Below, in pieces: positions 11,991 to 25,397 of a stretch of 64,000 bases of DNA. The position numbers were made by a program, and so were the translations under genes. The DNA comes from Trichosphaerium sp. ATCC 40318 (taxonomy: Eukaryota; Discosea; Flabellinia; Trichosidae), in NCBI GenBank assembly GCA_038496445.1, contig JALMLS010000207.1, positions 54,490-118,489 on the forward strand, given 5' to 3'. Below the pieces are notes generated by a model that had not been told where the DNA came from, made no database searches, and worked only from the letters and a program-made list of their open reading frames with translations. Within the stretch, counting starts at the first letter, position 1, and every line of letters starts with the position of its first letter.

Positions 11991-14900
11991 TCACATCAAA
12001 TGACCACAAAGGACATCAAATGTCTCAGAACCTGAGCAAATAGCGCTAAAATCTTTTACGAGAGAATAAAATCGACGTTCTGCAGAAACTCTAAAAACCA
12101 AATTAGTACGTATTGTTTCTACAAGACAAATTTTTTACCTATACAGTGCAGCAGATAACATTTCTCTGTGTTGAGCACCTCCACTCCTTGATGTAGTACC
12201 ACTCCAAGAAGAATCAAGGAAACCAGTTTCATTCAACAAGCTGTTAATGACACTCTGATGCAAGCCATACCGATGTACTATAAACAAATGTGAATTTGTT
12301 TTTAAGGAATTTCAAAAAGACAAAAAGACAAAATAGCCACAACGTACTAAGACCATATAATAAATTAGATAGCTTAGGTCTTGCTCTAAAGCTATCTTGA
12401 CGAGCCAAGGACTATTAAATCGTAAGTATATAAACAACAAGGCCTCCATTAAAATATTTCCTTCACAGTTAACCACTTACCAATAAAATAGCTCTTGTCA
12501 ATCGTGCTGCATTGTCTCCACTCAAGACTTCCTTAACAAATGCTACCCAAGCACCACTAGTTGAATGCTTTCCAAAAAGCAGTGTGTTGAGGCAAAGAGA
12601 TATGCCGGTCAAGACATCCGGATCTAAAGAAAAACTAAGCAAAAAGCACCAATGTTTTGGAGTACAATCGTATAAAGAAAGCGCAGATGATCCTAGTGCC
12701 ACCGCTGTTGAGGCTATAAACCGTGTATTCTGCTGCACAAAGAATAAAGGATCTATCTTTGTTGTGTTTAATAAGAATTCAAAAAATCCAGCCACTAACG
12801 GCACATTGTGTTCAAGGTTACCTCGAAAAAAAAATTACTAAAAACAGACAAAATGTACTAAGTTTTAATGTATGTAGCTCGTATAGATAGAGGAAGGTAT
12901 TGTATACGTACTTTGTTGTAGAAAAGCAACTGTTTTGTTGGTAATTTGGATCAGTAAACTTGACAACTCGGTCCGAGCAGTTTCAGCTCTTCCAAAAAAT
13001 TCTAAGAAGATGTTATCACTAAAAGTAGTCGAGTTGAAACATACGCATAAGCAAGGATATTACTTGCAAACACACTGGTAGTGGGTTTACATCATAACAA
13101 GCTAATAATCTAGGAATAAGACCAAATGCAAGAGGAGTACTTTGTTGCTTCATCTGTCCAATAGCGACTGAATAAACTTCATAAAGTTTTTCAATTACCA
13201 AACCATCTTTTTTAGAAACATACGAATTTTGAACGCGTTGAAGCAGTGCCCAGAGTTTCTTAATGTTTATCAGTACGTGTAAAAAGGAGAGAATACATGA
13301 AGAGAAAGTAGCTGACCTGAAGTATTACTAACAAGGCATGTGGTTTCGCTTTAATGAATGTTGAGTGTAGAACACGAAGTTCTCTGAGTACTATAAACTG
13401 CATTTGTTCTGAAACACCTTGGTCAATAGCACGTGTCAAATTTGTATTTATAGGAGCTATAATATGTTCCATAACACTCAACATTTGTGACTGTTCCATC
13501 TGAGATGTTAACACTACTATACCCTCGGATATATCCATTCTATCGTCTACCTACAAATAGTGTAAGAAATCAACAAAAAAAACTGCAGCAAGCTCAGTAC
13601 TTTGAGAATATCGTTCGCTTTTGTGAATGTTGACACTATTTTCTCGACAAGCCCTGTAGGCACTAAAAGAGGTCCACAACGTAAACATAAATCGTGTAAA
13701 GCGTGTGCTAAATTAGTTTAACTAGATACGCAACAAACCTCAGTGTGTACCTGCTGCTGTATTCACAGCAGGGTGTCTCCCAAATGAGGCCAGAATGAAT
13801 TCAATGATTGGTGTTATTAGCTTGTCTCCATTGCTACTATGAGCCAACCACTTTCCACTATTACCTGCACAAGCTATTGTTAGCGCATTGAAAATTGATT
13901 GGTAATTACCGATTAATTTTAGTGAAGCTTGTCTTAGTAAAGGATGCGCTGGATATTGTAATACTTTTACAACTAATGGTTCGAGCATATGACTATGTTC
14001 TTTTGTGACATATCCTGAGCACAACATTAAAAAAAAAAAGTAGGAACAGGAAGGTAAGCGATTGAAACAAAAAAACAATAAAAAATATGAGAATATAAAA
14101 AACTCTACCTGTTGTGGAAGCTAATGTGAACACTGTGGCTTCAAGTTCATACCAAGTCTTAAAAGAATCAAGAGCATTTACCAATGGTAAAATAAAGTTA
14201 GGCACATGCATAAAAAGCATGATTGCTCTGAGCGCTTTAGGCAGTTCACTCCTAAACTCTTCAAATGATAGTTGTAATTCTTCATCTTTTTTTGAATCAT
14301 CAGTAAGACTGTTGCCAATAGTTAGTGTGTATACGTACCTTGCCACTTTGTAAAATCCGGTGGATACGAACATTGGACAATAATAGCTTGTAGAACCTGA
14401 TTAAAAAGAGGTAAAAGCTGCAATAGACCATTAGCTCTTCAAAAAAAAAGCAATTGCACTTCTTACACGTTGTCTAGCATCCTGATCATTCTCGCTCATA
14501 TGTGATTCAAGAATTCGCCAAACAGGAAGACATAATGATATAATCTAAGTGATTTAGGTGGTTTCCGAGTGAGAACTCTTTGATGTACCCTTTTGTCTTC
14601 ATTACGCATCAGCGTCAACAAAAAGACTAACAGCTGTTGAATCTCTGTGGCTAATTCAGATGTTATCCCACCAATAATAAGAGCGGTATCTGCTTCGGCA
14701 ACACCAGTAATAAGTAATGCAATTGAGTAGCAGTAACCTTGATTTCGAGCTAACAAATAAAAAGTCAAAAAAAAAGAAGCGTGTTTACGGAACGCATACC
14801 AGCTACTGCTTGACTATAACTGCCTTGTAGTTCCGAGAGTTTTTGAAGAATTCCTCGGACCGCATCTACATTATCAAGCCCAAAACCAAGGGTACGTTGA

Positions 14901-16055
14901 TGAAGAGATTTGGCAGACTTTAATACAAGTTAGCATAAAAAAGGGTAGCAAAAAACGTGCCATAAAATTCTGACCACTTGTGCGTCTTGTCAAAGCGTCC
15001 AGTAGCACCTCACATGCAGGACTGTATAGATCAGGTAATAGAGCGCAAGAAAATACAGTGTATAGGATATTTGATTGTAATAGTGTCCTACAAAATAGTC
15101 AAAAAAGGCATTACAGTGATGTGTACGTTAAAGGAATCGAAAAATCAAAAGTCGGACAAATCCAGTTCTTGAGGCACTCTAAGGCAGCTGACTTTGTAGT
15201 TATAGCATCGAGTGTATTTTGTTGTTGTAAAACTGCGAGTATAAGGCGTAATAATTGGTCTACATTGGCCATGAGCATCTTTTTTATTGTAGATCTAAAA
15301 ATTCAATTATTTCCAGAAACAAAGTAGTAAAATACCTCCTATCGTATCCCATTTGAGCTGAATCAAGCTCTACAGGCATCATACCAAATATCTCAAGCAC
15401 AAGCGTCCTTATGGGTGTAAATTAAGAGCTACAAAGAGTAAGAAGTTAAAAAGACGTTATAACTGATAAAAAAAAGTAACATACCATAGTTTCTAGCGTG
15501 CTGCTGCTAGCAGCACCGCATACCTTGTTGCGTCTGGAGACGTTGCTGTGCATAGCGACAGCAAGCGCTGGGGAAACTCCACACTTGCAGTTCTAACGCC
15601 TAAATGAAGGGTGAGGATTTTTTTGATTTGACTGATGTTACCGGCTGAAGCCGTCGCCATCGCCAAGCGGTTGCGTATTAATGGCGTGTGGCTTTGTTTC
15701 ATGCATAGGTCTAACATTTGAGCTGTCATGTTTTGTTGGTCTTGAAATGATAATTTAGTTCTACAACGCGTTAATATTATGAACAAAGGCTAGTTACGCA
15801 CAAATCAGACCGTATTTTGGAGCATAGTATTTGTGCGGCGCAAAAGCGCACAGGAAGAGCCTGTAACGATTATAAGTATTGGTAGCAATGGGATACAACC
15901 ATACCTGCTCGTTCAAAAGTTGCACTCCAATTGCCCAAGCGTTATTTGTTTGTATAAATGCGCGTAAGTACTCATTAGCTTCTTTAATTTGTGCGTGGTT
16001 CGATGTTTGGGAAGTAGTTACTATTATGGCCTATCGTACATAAATTCTCGACCAT
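11991..16055 (-). CDS. Importin-beta family karyopherin, transportin-3/importin-13 type
   Basis: A nuclear transport receptor of the Mtr10/TNPO3/IPO13 branch, expected to carry cargo through the nuclear pore under Ran control. The first exon (MVENL) joins SNEYLRAFIQTNNAWAIG by an intron of about 60 bases. The next blocks resemble the Exportin-1-like region (LSFQDQQNMTAQML, then HTPLIRNRLAMATASAGNI). HEAT-type helical repeats continue across roughly fifteen exons, for example YVYTLTIGN near 14330, HPLLRQASLKLIGNYQ near 13920 and PNTNLTRAIDQG-like helices near 13430. The last exon (AERRFYSLVKDFSAICSG) resembles the C-terminus of this branch. Length is full for the family. The start codon is shared-promoter side with the LRRK-like gene. 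Branch assignment is moderately sure, karyopherin is strong. Confidence 0.75.
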
Positions 16056-16193
16056 CGTTCTCAGTTGGTACCTGTTTAACAGTTGCTAGCATCGGTAGTT
16101 GTTACGTATCAATTTGTACTTTATTTGACAGTTTCCATTTTCACTGGCCATGGTTGTACACGTCACTACTACGCAAGGGTGTTCCATATAACA
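16056..16193. promoter_or_regulatory. Divergent promoter between importin and LRRK-like genes
   Basis: Only 138 bases separate the two start codons, so one compact region must hold both promoters and both leaders. I see no clear TATA box. Confidence 0.45.
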
Positions 16194-19100
16194 TGGAAAC
16201 AAAAGAAACAAAAGAAAAGCCTGTTAAAGTGGTACGATTGGTATAAAAACACTGTGTTAACTTTTTGAAGGTCGTAGTAGGTGCAGAGCGCGTGGGCAAG
16301 TCACAACTGGTTTCTACATTTATTAACGGCGAATACTGGGATGATGAAGATTTCGATAGCTTTGGTGATGGTACGCTAACTGATTAAAGCTCTAGACCAT
16401 TTGTAGAACCCCAAAAATTGTTTTTATTTACTACAAATTATAGAAGCGATGTGGGGCTTTCCACCACCTGCAGAGGAGGACGAAGAAGACATACCGTTCG
16501 TAGTTGATGGAAAAGACGCTGAATTAAGTATACTCGATACAAAAGGCACTACCAAATTTAAAGCAGTGCGTAATCGCTTCCAGTAGTGGCAAACAAATTA
16601 CTGACGTATTTATTTAAAGTGGTTTTCTTGGGCTGACATAATTGTCGCTGTTTACAGCGTTAACGACAAGTCATCCATTGATTTTATTCGTAACGTAACA
16701 AAGGCTTTGTCTATTCACAAAACATACTACAGAGATTGCGTACCTCTCATCATTGTTGGCGCGAAAGGCACTTTTATTTTCTCTATTAATTTTTAGATTG
16801 TTTATTTGTTACGTACTTACTGACACCTTAAAAATAGCTGATCTACAACAAACAGTACAAAAGAAATATGCGCTAAGAGTTGCTCAGAAAATCAATTGCG
16901 ATCACGTGTTCTGTAGCTCACTAAAAATGCAAAACGTTACCCAAGTTTTTGAACAATGTATAAAATTAGCGCGTGTTATGCGGGCGCCGTCATCACTAAG
17001 AGTACCTAAATCAAGACACTCAACAAGATCTGTATGGAGCCTGATGTACTTTATCAGTACTAATACATTGCCTAGTTCTCTAGCGAATCCTCCCATTCAA
17101 GGGATACAAAAGATGTACTTCGAACACCTCGTACACCACGAACAGCACGTTCTACTAGCTCTCAAGCCATGATAGTGGATGAAGCTTCCTCTACTGTAAG
17201 TGGCTTGTTGGTACGAAAGTATATACCTTATTTTTTTGTATAGGAAACTACAGCTAGTAGGTCATATCAGAGCACAGTGAGTGAAGTTATGTTGTTTTTA
17301 TCTAAATCGCCAATTAGAAAACCAGCTCTCCGAGTCAAAGTATAATTCATTGGCATAAACTAAATAAGGAAGCAGAAGCCACAATTAATACGTTTGCGCG
17401 TACTGCAGCATCAAATCCCTATGGAATACGCGAACTGAGGTACTAGCTTAAGCTCTTTACCATCTCATTTAACACAATCTAGAATAACAGATTCAGCATT
17501 ACCTTTAGCTTCATCTACCAAATTATCGTCAATTCTTCCAACACTAGCCAACTTGGGTACTGTTATGATATTCAGTGCGAAGATTGGTGATACAGATGAT
17601 CAATGTGAAGCATTTTACAAGGTGCGAGTTTGAAAGACAAAGGTTTGTGCTAACAGTTGACTAAGGCACTTGGAGTACTTCCAGCACTTCAGCACTTAAC
17701 ATTAGTCAATATCGGAATGAACGATCAAGGAGCTATGTACCTTGCCGAACATGTTTTAAGATGCTCAAACAGTCTAACATGTCTTGATATTGGATCTGTA
17801 AGTGGCAAACAGCGCTTCGAAAAGAATAATATTGGTGATGAAGGTACTACAATGTTGTTAATATTCTCCAAGCTGTTCCTTTGTTTATATCCTTTTTGAC
17901 TCCTTTCCAGGATGCTCAGCTATATTTACTGCATTGTACGGTGCTCAACCATCGCATGTTAGTCTTCGGCGTATAGCAAGGAAAACAAACTCCATACTAT
18001 CAACACTGCGTATGGCAGAAAGTATAGATGGTGCTAGTATTACTTTGGAGAAGGGCTTTGATGCATTGCTGAGTATGCTTGATACAAACGCTACTCTAAA
18101 AGTACTGGATATCAGAAAAATGAATGCTTTCAAACGAGATAAGAAAAAGAGGCACCCAGTAAGGTACAACGTTACTTCTGCGAGAAAAATATCTCCTGTG
18201 CCTTGTTTCTTGTTCTAATGTTTGGTAGGGAGATAATGTTTTCTCTTCGCGATAAGAATACCACATTGACTAACCTACATATGGGAAACGTGATGACGTC
18301 ATCAGATCGCAAAGTAATCACTATCGGCGTAGTAAGTAATTACTTTGCAATCAACTAAATTCTTACAGTAACTTAACACGGAATATAGGAACATACTTTC
18401 GATAATGGTGCATTACAGCTTGCTAGCATGCTACTTCAAAATACAACCTTGGAAATTCTAAATGTTGAAAACAATCAGCTTGGTTTTAATGCTGATAAAA
18501 AGCATGTTGAAGAGATTGGCAAGGCGTTAAAGTTGAATACTACAGTGACATATCTTAATCTATCATGTAACCAACTTGATGATACTGCTGGCACGTGTTG
18601 GATTATGTTCTGTATACTAGCATTCCACACTAACATTGCTTAAGGTATTGCGTTGTTCGATGGATTATCGGAGAATACCACTCTTAAAGAGCTTCACATT
18701 GCCGATAATTTGCTTACCGATAAAGTTGGAAAGTCGTTACAAAGATGTTTTAGTCAGAACTCTACTTTACAAGTACTCAACTTGAACTACAATCAAAATC
18801 TTGGCAAGGTGTGCTTTCATTATTTGTAAGGTTCGCTTATTATGTTGAAAAAGGGTATTGGATTCTTATGTGATGGTCTTCGAGACAATAAAGGATTGCA
18901 AAGACTGTCTATTGACTTCACAGGCATCAAGACAAAAAGTACTTTAGAGTCTATTGTAGGCATGCTACAACATAATGCAGCACTTGAAGAGTTGTTTATG
19001 GGTATCAATGACAACATTCAAGGCACGTCAAAAATTGTTTATTGCATCAACTTCTTACTGACTGTTGTGTTGCTGTAGATGATGATGTCGGTGTCATTTG

Positions 19101-22100
19101 TGAGGCGTTGAGATATAACTGTACTCTATCAAAGCTTAAGTTGAGTAGGAGTAAGAATATAACTTCGAAGGTTCGCTTAGTAGTACACTTCGAAAGTACC
19201 TAATTCTGATGTTAAGGCGCTTTATCACTTTTCTTATTTATTCCAATACAACATCTCACTGAAGTATATTTATCTTCAAAAGACTCAAATAACTGTCAAC
19301 ATTGATGATGAAGCTGTTGAAGAGTTTCTTGAAGCATGTCGTAGACATACGCCTATAGAGGCTGTTTATATTGGCACGTGTTTAGGAGCCTTCTTTTCAG
19401 AAGTAAAAACGAGCTTAACATTTTTAGGTAAAGAAGAGCGTTCGACTGCATATGCACGTGAGATGTCAATGACAAAAGAAGGGAATTCTCCTATAGAAGA
19501 AAGGATTAGAAAGTATTCTGAGATTGTTAATAGCAAAATATATCCAAGAACAAAGCTAGGACCTTCTTTAGAATCACAAGCTTTATCAAAACTAGAGTCT
19601 TATGATTTAGATCTTAGTTATCTTCCCCTAACAACCTTACCAGAAAAACTACAGTACGTCTTTGTTCTATTTATTCTGCTTCTCTTATCCTTATTCTTAG
19701 GATGTTATCTGAGTTGTTACAAGCTACAGAGTTGAATATCTTTGGATGCGGATTGACTATCCTTCCTGAATGGTTTGGTGGCGTATTTCCAAATTTAAGA
19801 TATTTAAATCTATCCAACAACGATATGTCTAATGAAACTGTTCGTACCTTGAAGCCATTATGTAATCTACGACAATTAGAGTATTTGAACATCTCGTACG
19901 AGATTAGTAGTAATGATCCCTTTGAACTAACAATTTTTTTTCTAGTCGTTGTAACTTGGTTACTATCCCTCATGATGTCAGCAAGCTTCAAAAACTTAAA
20001 GTGTTGAACGCTTGTTACAATCGGTTAACAAATTTCTACGTGGTTAAGGATTGCTTGGCACTAACAGATCTTCTTCTGCGAGGAAACTTATTCAATCACC
20101 TTCCAAAGCAGCTTACAGAGATGGAAAATCTTAAAGTTCTGGATGTAATGGACAACACCTTGGAGTACGCATATATCATGACTGTGGCTGCTACTAATAT
20201 CTCCTTAGTGGCCTTTGGTTTGCAGCTATAATACAAGGTGTTGAACCACCGCCTAAGCAACAGAGTGACGAATGGAAGTACTTTACTCGTGGCAATAAAT
20301 GTATGAAGAATTTGCTTGCTTTACTATCAGAGTATGGTAATGAAGCTGAACAAGAAGAGTACAACCGTGTTAAACTCATGTTCGTCGGAGATGGAGGTGT
20401 TGGTAAGCTCAAATTTTATCACGTGATATTCCACGTGATAGGATTTGTCGCAAGTACCTACTGTAATTTTTTTTGTAGGAAAGACAAGCTTAAAACGTTA
20501 TCTCATTGACGATAAACCTTATCACACAAAGAAGAGTATTGCTACAGATGGTATTGAAATTGAAGAAATGAGATTTAAGGATAAGACAAAAGCCAAGATA
20601 TCGTTTGATTGCTGGGATTTTGCTGGACAAGAGATATACTATGCGACACATTCTATTTATTTATCAGAGAATGCTCTTTATCTTGTTTGTTTCAAACTTG
20701 TTGATACAAACTTAAACGTTTTGGAATACTGGTTACGTAGTATAAGATTACGCGCTTTCTATGCTCCTATTGTTATTGTCGGTACACATGTAGATGAAGC
20801 AGAGAAGAAGGGAACAAAATATGTGAGTGATACGCTGAAGAAAGTCAAGAAAAGATGCAAGAAGTTTAGAATACATAATGTTATTTTTTCTATCAATAAT
20901 ATAAAGAAAGGCAAAGATATTGCCAAGTTGAAGAACTCTTTATGTCAGATATCTAGAACTAGGAAGCTTATTGGGTTTAAGATACCTAAGAGTTATGGTA
21001 AACTCATCGATTATGTTGTTAGGCTAAGAAAGAGGTACGCAATGAATTTTATGTATTTTATTGGTATTTTTTTTATTCATCATTTTTACTAGTGGAAGTC
21101 GACCGTTTATGGATCAATCAGAGTTCCTTGGCAACTGTGAAAGTTTTGGAATATCACAACAGCATCTTGCGTTAAAGACACTCCATAACGTAGGACATGT
21201 TATGCATTTCGCAGAGGACAAACAGATTAACGATTTGGTTATTGTTGATCCTCAATTTTTGGTTAATCTCATGGCTGAAGTTGTCAGTGTAAAACAGAAT
21301 TATGTCAAAGCAGGCAAAATATCTGGTGAGGATATAGTACGCGTATTTAGGCGTAAGAATTTCCAATTCAAGGAGTCATTCAATGTACTACTTCAAAAGT
21401 TTGAAGTGATTTATAAGCTTCCTGCACAAAAAGAAGGAGAGGCACGAATATTTTTTTTTCAGATACGATTCTTTGTTACTGACAAGTCTCATAGCAAGAT
21501 GTAATTTTGGTACCGTGTATGTACCCAGCACAACCGAACAAGGCTTTTCTGAAAGGGAAACATGATATTCTAAACTCAAATAAGCAAAGCACGTTTAAGC
21601 GCATCTATGAGTTTGACTTTTTGCCTTTCGGGTTTTTTTCGAGGCTTTTATGTCGTATTTTGGCATTACAACATGTTGAATACGAGCACCCTTGGAAGTA
21701 CGGATGTATAGTATCACGGTACGTTCGAAATCCATCCACCCTAAATGTGAGCTTAAATTCTATGTAGAGGTGATCAAAAAGCTGTAATGGAATATGACAC
21801 AGACGCAAGAAGACTTGACTTAGTTTTAATATCAGACACTTCCCAGTCATACTTGTTTTCGCAGTTGATACAATCTATAGACTCTCTTATTACTGTATTC
21901 TATCCTGGTAAGAGTGACATGGTTAAGATAACAGTACCAATAGTACAAACTGAGTTGAAGAGGCTTGAAAACCTACAAAACTATCAATCGGCAGAAATAG
22001 AGGCTGTTACAAAAACTTATGATGAACTGGTTTCTGTATTCATGTCAGGGAATCCTATTGTGTATGTAAACGAAATACCAGTTCCTCTTGAAGAGATTGC

Positions 22101-25090
22101 ACCGGATATAGCTCTAAGTCATCTTCCAATAATCGAAGATTTGACTACAGGCAAAAAAATTGGAGAAGGCGGGTTTGGTGTTGTTTACAAGGTAAGAACG
22201 CTTTCGTTGTATGTGTTTATCATGGTTCTTAACAATCTCTAGGGTACCATGGGGAAAGATGTCATTGCAATTAAAGAACTTAAGCTACGCCAAAATGACA
22301 AGGACGAAGATGATGCTGAAGGAAAGGAGCACATAGAAAAGTTTAGAGAATTCCATCATGAGGTAGCACCCCGCTTTAATCACGTTGCTTGTGATCATCT
22401 AACATGTTATTTAGGTATATCTCATGAGTGAAATGAATCATCCAAATCTTGTGAAGTTATACGGCATTGCCTTGAGTCCATTAAGAATGATTCTTGAATA
22501 TGTTCCTAAAGATGCTCTTTCTTCTGCACTTCACAACAAAGAACTTGAAATGACATGGACGTTACGACTACGTATTGCACTTGATGTCGCAAAGGCAATG
22601 TGGTACTTATCTAGTATACAGCCACCAGTACTGCATCGTGATTTAAGGTCTCCAAACGTTTTTGTACGTATTTCTTTCTGTGCTGCAAGTATTTTAATTT
22701 TCTGCAATAGATGCAATCCCTTGATCACAACGATCCTGTTGTCGCCAAGGTAGGTGATTTTGGACTTGCTCAACATGCTAGTCCTACTTTGAATGAGTTA
22801 CTACCAACGTGGCAGGTAAGAAAATGAAACATTACAACATGTGCTTATTTGTTTAGTGGTTGGCACCTGAGGTTGTCGATCCTGAAGCAAGTTCTTATGA
22901 TGTAAAGAGTGATACATACTCGTATGCCATTGTAATGTGGGAAGTGTGTTCAAGAGAATTACCATTCTCAGAGTATGATGGAGATAGATATGTTCAGCGT
23001 ACAACACAAACTCTAACAATGGCCCAACTGGCGTACGTTAAATTTACGTTTTGGATTGATTCTTATTAATTCTATCAGAGATACCACCTTGATGGATCAG
23101 TTACTTCACACTGGTTGTCAGCTTCAAGATGATGGTAAAACTGTCATACGCGAAGAGTTTAAAAAACGTGAAATGATAGACGACATTATCTACAAAGACC
23201 TGCGCCCTACTGTCCCTTCAGGCACGTGATAATGTTTATTTCAGAAGCTTGAATATTTTGAGACAGCAAATTTGTTCTTAAGTTGTTAATAGATGCACCT
23301 AATTGGTTTGGAAAACTCATCGAAAGATGCTGGGTTCGTGACCCAAGAGCTCGCCCTGAATTTGACATAATTGTCAAAGAACTAAGTCAACACGTTGGAG
23401 AGACTATAGTACCTCTTGAGCTCCCTGATGCTCTAGTTGTTCAGCAAATAGAATCTTCAAAACCAGTTAACACAACACGTTTAAGTGCACCAAAAGGATT
23501 GTACGCTTGTCCTTTTGTTGAATTATCTTACAGCTCATTAGCCTCCATTTTGGTGATACGTTTGTCGTATCTGCGTGCGTTGTTGAGAATTTTATTTGGG
23601 CTGGTTGCAACAATGGGAGCATAGTAATTATTGATCCAAACGCAAGTGCAGCTTTTATGTGCTTAGAATACACCTTTAATATTATGTACAGGATATGACT
23701 ATTACCAAGAGTACATCTGTTACTGTTAAAGTAAAAGGTAAACGCGTTAATCAAATAGCATACTATGGTGATAAAGTATGGATTGCTTCAGAAACGTCCT
23801 TGACATTATGGCATCCAAAAAAAGTATGTTATCAACAAATTGCTTCTATTTGTGTACTAACGTTTTTGAAAGCAAACTGAGATTAAGACTGTAGATACTG
23901 GACTTGTTCTTTCTATGGCTTGTGTAGGAGATATTGTATTATATGGAAACAGCCGTGGTTTTGTACATTTTGCTACGGTAAACCTTGTGGATGCCTCTTA
24001 TTTCTAGTAATTCTAACAATTTTAAAGGCTGCAGATGGTCATGTATTACCTGAAGCTATTATGATAGGTAATGCAGTTTTATGTTTATGCGTTGTCCCTA
24101 TAGACAACAAGAACTACTTATGGGTTGGTAAATATGGCGGACTTGATGTGTATGACTTAGAAACAAATGTTTTGGTTCATAGCATATCTGTACGAGTTTT
24201 TTTTTTCTTTCGTCGATGAAAAATTCTGTTAATCTTTTTATAGGAGGGTCTCAGCGGGATGCTCGTTAGTCTGCTTGTAGCCAATAATTGTGTATGGTGT
24301 GCTGACCACAAAGGAATCTCCATTTTTGATATACAGGCACGTGACTTATCATCTTCATTGAAATTAACGCTTCACATAGACATTTAAGCTATTGCGCCAG
24401 CTTAGAGCTCATCCAAGCCACATTACAGGTTTGTACTTACTTGACATAAGTAGCTTTATTTTCTAAGTATATTTTATAGCTATGGCTGTAGTTGAGGGAG
24501 TCAAAGGCAGGCTCAATGTTTGGTCAAGTAGTTTTGATAATCTTATCCTCGTGTGGGATGTCGAGGTGCGTTGAAGTTTGTTTAATAGTGCAATATTGAT
24601 ATGTGTTTAATAGACTAGAAAATGCCTTCAGGCACATCGAGATATCCACAAGGATTATATTAGAACTATCCTAGATTGTGGTGAAACAATAGTACTCACA
24701 GGTTCTCGAGATCGTTCTGTAGTATTTTGGACATACAATCCACGTACGTTGATTTAAAGTCGTCGATTCAACTGTATGATTGTGCATATGTGGATCACGT
24801 GATAATTATTCTAAGTTAGCTAACTTTTTGTCAACACAGAGGAACAGCTCAATCAAGAAGTTATAAAAGATCGTTCAGCTAAGAACGAACGTGATGTTGC
24901 TCAGTATCGTTTTTCTGATAATCTACGATTACAGCGTAAGCTTGGTTCTTCAAGACTCGGTGGATTAGTTCATGATAGTAATAATAACAGTGGAGGAACG
25001 ACAACAAAGAAAGAGAATAGTAAAGAGAAGAAGAAGGATAAAAAAAAGAAAAAAAAGAAAAGTTCAGGTAAAATAAAGTCAAAGAAATAA
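16194..25090 (+). CDS. Giant LRRK/ROCO protein with an extra N-terminal Ras-like GTPase
   Basis: A multi-domain signalling kinase joined from over thirty exons. Order by position: Ras-like GTPase 16194-16990 (G1 VVVVGAERVGKSQ, G3 ILDTKG, G4-like VGAKADL); Ser/Thr/Arg-rich linker to 17380; ribonuclease-inhibitor-type LRRs to 19430; classical LRRs (YLNLSNNDMS) to 20200; Roc 20340-21030 (GDGGVGKTSL, DFAGQE, GTHVD); COR 21090-22110 (HNVGHVMHFAEDKQ); TKL kinase 22130-23400 (GEGGFGVVYK, AIKELK, HRDLRSPN, VGDFGLAQ, LAPEV, all catalytic residues present); WD40-like propeller 23540-24760 (GSRDRSVVFW); Lys-rich tail. The C-terminal part matches the LRRK2 and Roco4 plan. Frames stay open across the GTPase-LRR linker, so one gene is favoured over two. 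Six introns use GC donors. Confidence 0.85.
16768..16837 (+). other. GC-AG intron (GCACTT donor)
   Basis: Reading through meets a stop in the intron, and no GT between the conserved GAK codons and that stop keeps the frame. Splicing GAAAG to CTGATC gives the G4-like GAKADL of the first GTPase domain. Confidence 0.6.
18591..18644 (+). other. GC-AG intron (GCACGTGT donor)
   Basis: Joining DDTAG to IALFDGLSENTT completes an LRR only if the donor is GC at 18591. Using the GT four bases later shifts the frame and breaks the repeat. Confidence 0.7.
19023..19078 (+). other. GC-AG intron (GCACGTCA donor)
   Basis: Splicing gives NDNIQDDDVGVICEALRYN, a perfect LRR continuation. The donor is GC followed by ACGTCA, one base off the CACGTG palindrome. 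Confidence 0.7.
19374..19427 (+). other. GC-AG intron (GCACGTGT donor)
   Basis: Splicing joins EAVYIG to KEERSTAYAREM in frame. Reading through hits a stop a few codons into the intron. Confidence 0.65.
23222..23292 (+). other. GC-AG intron (GCACGTGA donor) in the kinase domain
   Basis: Splicing joins RPTVPS to DAPNWFGKLIERCW, the expected end of a TKL kinase lobe. The donor is GCACGTGA. Confidence 0.75.
24337..24388 (+). other. GC-AG intron (GCACGTGA donor) in the propeller
   Basis: Splicing joins ISIFDIQ to LLRQLRAHPSHIT, a normal WD40 blade. The donor CAG|GCACGTGA has no usable GT alternative in frame. Confidence 0.7.
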
Positions 25091-25397
25091 GGACTTTGCA
25101 AAAAAGGATGTAACTTCCCATATTTATTAAAGATGCACCCGATAACAATAAAAAAGGGTCATATCTTGTTATGCAACTAAGATCCTCGTATGTCCGACCA
25201 CTCAAATCTAAAAAAATGCCACGTGACATTATTTTTGTTTATCAAAATTTATTCGTTTTGTGCCACTGTAGGGAAGTGGTCTTGACCGCCTTTTTGGTGT
25301 AGCTGTAAGCTAGACTTCCTTATACCACTTGACATGGAGCCTAAAACTAAGTCTTTGGAAGTCAGTGGCTGAGGTTGTCATAAAGTTCTCAACACCA
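25091..25397. other. Spacer between LRRK-like gene and copy B
   Basis: About 300 bases with no gene. It contains a CACGTG core near 25220 (gccacgtgacatt), upstream of the F-box-like copy B. Confidence 0.4.
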
